DNA of 64,000 bases from Marinicauda algicola (GTDB lineage: Bacteria; Pseudomonadota; Alphaproteobacteria; Caulobacterales; Maricaulaceae): positions 1,116,001-1,180,000 of the forward strand of contig NZ_CP071057.1 in assembly GCF_017161425.1 (NCBI RefSeq), given 5' to 3'. A program made the translations under genes and the position numbers. Positions 62,496 to 64,000 of the stretch are shown here, one piece after another. Numbering within the stretch: position 1 is the first letter of the stretch; every line of letters begins with the position of its first letter. Under the pieces are notes generated by a model. The model saw nothing but the letters and a program-made list of their open reading frames with translations. It searched no databases and was not told the origin of the DNA.

Positions 62496-63613
62496 GACCC
62501 GGCGCCATCGCCTTGCTTCTGCTGGCAGGGTGCGCCCTGCCGCCCGCGCCGGCGAGTTGCCTGGACGGCGACGTCCGGCTCACGGCGGACATGCCCGGGG
62601 CGCCCGCCTCGCCCTGCACGCGGATATCCGGATCCGAGTTCCGTCTCGATATCCTGCCCGAGGCCGAGCCCATCAATCCGAGCCCTTGGTACGCCTTCGC
62701 GATCGACAGCGGAATCCATACCCGCACCCTGGTGACGCTGGACTACGCCGCGGCCGGCCATCGCTACGCGCCCTGGGTGAGCCGGGATGGCGCACGCTGG
62801 ACGAGGCTAGAGCCCGCATCCGTCTCGATCGAGGAAGACGGGAGCGCAGCGCGCCTGGACCTCGTCCTCGCCCCCGGCCGCCTCATGGTCGCCGCGCAGC
62901 CTCCCTATGGCGGTGACGCGTATCATGCGCTCGAGATGCGCTGGGCGGGCGACTGGCGCACGATCGGGTCGAGCACGCAGGCGCGCCCGGTGCGCGCGCT
63001 CATCGCGCCGCCGGCCGACCCCGAGGCGGGATGGATTCTCATGCTCGGCCGTCAGCATCCGCCGGAAATTCCCGGCGCCTGGGCGTTCGAAGCCTTCGCC
63101 GACGAGATGCTTCGCCGATATGGCGCGGGCGAACTGCGCGCCGGGCTCATCCTCGTTCCGCTGCTGAATCCTGACGGTGTCGCTCATGGCCACTGGCGGC
63201 TGACCGGGGCGGGTGTCGACCTGAACCGGGACTGGGCGGCACGCGCCCAGCCGGAAGTCGCAGCGGTATTCGACCTGCTCAATGCGACGGGTATCGAGCC
63301 GGGCGATCTGGAGCTGGTGGTCGATTTCCACGCCACGCGCTCCGACCGGCTCTACCTGCCCCAGCCCGAAGAGCTGCCGGCCGGACCGAACGCGGCCCTG
63401 GAGGCGTGGCTGGGCGCGATGGCCTCCGCGGGGCTGTTCGAGCGGATCGAGCCCGTGCGCACCGATCCCGCTCTGCGGGTCAGTGCGAAGGCCGTCTTCA
63501 CGGACCTTTGGCAGGCGCCGGCCCTGACCTGGGAGGCCGGCGACGAGACACCCGAGGACGAGGTGCGAGAAAGTGCGCGCAGGGCCGCCGCGCTGTGGAC
63601 CGGATCGGAGTAG
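62492..63613 (+). CDS. M14-family metallocarboxypeptidase lipoprotein
   Basis: 373 aa. GTG start overlapping the lyase TGA. Signal with lipobox LAGC (Cys14). Beta-rich N-terminal domain as in cytosolic carboxypeptidase-like M14 proteins, then zinc ligands H189 and E192 (GRQHPPEIPG), NPDG at 226-229, substrate N245/R246 in VDLNRDW, third ligand H280 (VDFHATRSD) and catalytic Glu348 (TWEAGDET). A periplasm-facing zinc carboxypeptidase that would trim amide-linked residues in the same compartment as the lyase. Confidence 0.87.
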   Translation: MRPGAIALLLLAGCALPPAPASCLDGDVRLTADMPGAPASPCTRISGSEFRLDILPEAEPINPSPWYAFAIDSGIHTRTLVTLDYAAAGHRYAPWVSRDGARWTRLEPASVSIEEDGSAARLDLVLAPGRLMVAAQPPYGGDAYHALEMRWAGDWRTIGSSTQARPVRALIAPPADPEAGWILMLGRQHPPEIPGAWAFEAFADEMLRRYGAGELRAGLILVPLLNPDGVAHGHWRLTGAGVDLNRDWAARAQPEVAAVFDLLNATGIEPGDLELVVDFHATRSDRLYLPQPEELPAGPNAALEAWLGAMASAGLFERIEPVRTDPALRVSAKAVFTDLWQAPALTWEAGDETPEDEVRESARRAAALWTGSE

Positions 63614-63865
63614 TTCCGTGTCGGCGCCCGCTCCTCGAACGGCCGCTGACGACGGGCACGCGCGCTCAGGGTAGCATGCCGGCTCCCGAGGGCGGCACGG
63701 CACGCGCCGGAGAGATCGGCCCAGGAGCTTCTGGGCGGATAGCGTTCAGGGTCCCGTTCGAAGTCGACGGGTCAGCACGCAGGGTGATAAGACGAGGACG
63801 AAGCCCGGGGCTTGTGCTCGGGACCGGTTCCTGGCCGCTGAACCGGAATCTTCCAGGAGGGCAGC
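63614..63865. other. 252-bp spacer before a lipoprotein gene
   Basis: No credible open frame, hairpin or repeat is visible here. It probably carries the promoter of the downstream lipoprotein gene and any terminator of the lyase/M14 operon is not obvious. Confidence 0.35.
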
Positions 63866-64000
63866 ATGGCGCGACTTCACGGGATAGGCCTTCTGTTTCT
63901 GGCCGCATTGCTATCCGCCATCGTCTCTTGCGATGCGGCGGCCCGGAGCGGGGATGAGCGTGGCACGCCGGATGACGGGATAGTTTTCGCCGACGAGTTC
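63866..64000 (+). CDS. N-terminal part of a lipoprotein, possibly a GH16 glycosidase
   Basis: The first 45 codons only; the gene continues beyond the window. Strong AGGAGG six bases before the ATG. Signal peptide with lipobox-like IVSC (Cys at residue 22). The polar stretch after it leads to IVFADEF, which resembles the VFxDEF start of glycoside hydrolase family 16 domains (laminarinase-like). That family call rests on seven residues and is tentative. Confidence 0.55.
   Translation, partial: MARLHGIGLLFLAALLSAIVSCDAAARSGDERGTPDDGIVFADEF

Overview
The window reads as a stretch of chromosome from a high-GC, prosthecate-type alphaproteobacterium. The best guess is the order Maricaulales (Hyphomonadaceae/Maricaulaceae). 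Three things support this: a nearly complete holdfast polysaccharide (hfs) gene set, a MipZ division-positioning ATPase inside a clpA-clpS-phasin-dac-mipZ-panC block, and TTAA-N7-TTAA boxes of the kind bound by the cell-cycle regulator CtrA. Genes are densely packed with many 4-base ATGA/GTGA overlaps. I see no tRNA, rRNA, CRISPR array, transposase, integrase or phage gene, so nothing marks an integrated mobile element.

Layout. 1-5 kb: the end of an enoyl-CoA hydratase, a large secreted M14 metallopeptidase, and the ribosome-associated GTPase BipA. 5-16 kb: surface polysaccharide. An ArnT-like glycosyltransferase and a DPM1-like glycosyltransferase lie next to an HfsK-like acyltransferase; then come two GT2 enzymes flanking a polysaccharide deacetylase (HfsG/H/L-like), a Wzy polymerase (HfsC-like), a P-loop partner without its lysine (HfsB-like), a Wzz-type co-polymerase (HfsA-like) and, divergently, a Wza-type export lipoprotein (HfsD-like). 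16-24 kb: mixed housekeeping and accessory genes (Sel1-like protein, glutathione transferase, 2-oxoglutarate oxygenase, acyltransferase, HIT protein, TetR with an alpha/beta hydrolase). 24-32 kb: ClpA, ClpS, phasin, DD-carboxypeptidase, J-domain protein, MipZ, SPOR lipoprotein and PanC. 32-44 kb: amino-acid and redox enzymes, a GNAT/LysR region, an aminotransferase, EgtB, small membrane proteins and a PiuC-type hydroxylase. 44-50 kb: two HWE/HisKA_2-type histidine kinases, a stand-alone receiver, CysK and an SLC13-RCK transporter. 50-54 kb: a nucleoside salvage operon (NupC, nucleoside hydrolase, ribokinase) ending in a second 2-oxoglutarate oxygenase.

54-63.6 kb is the most unusual part. A TonB-dependent receptor, a secreted alpha/beta hydrolase and a dicarboxylate-type SLC13 transporter form one strand-run. 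Divergent from it is a translationally coupled trio: a regulator with two TetR HTH domains, an aspartase/fumarase-superfamily lyase carrying a signal peptide, and an M14 carboxypeptidase lipoprotein. Read together they look like a regulated outer-membrane-uptake, periplasmic-cleavage and inner-membrane-import system. A periplasmic member of that lyase superfamily is the surprising piece; fumarate or a related dicarboxylate released outside the inner membrane could be taken up by the SLC13 carrier. The substrate cannot be read from sequence. The window ends in the first 45 codons of a lipoprotein that may be a GH16-type glycosidase.
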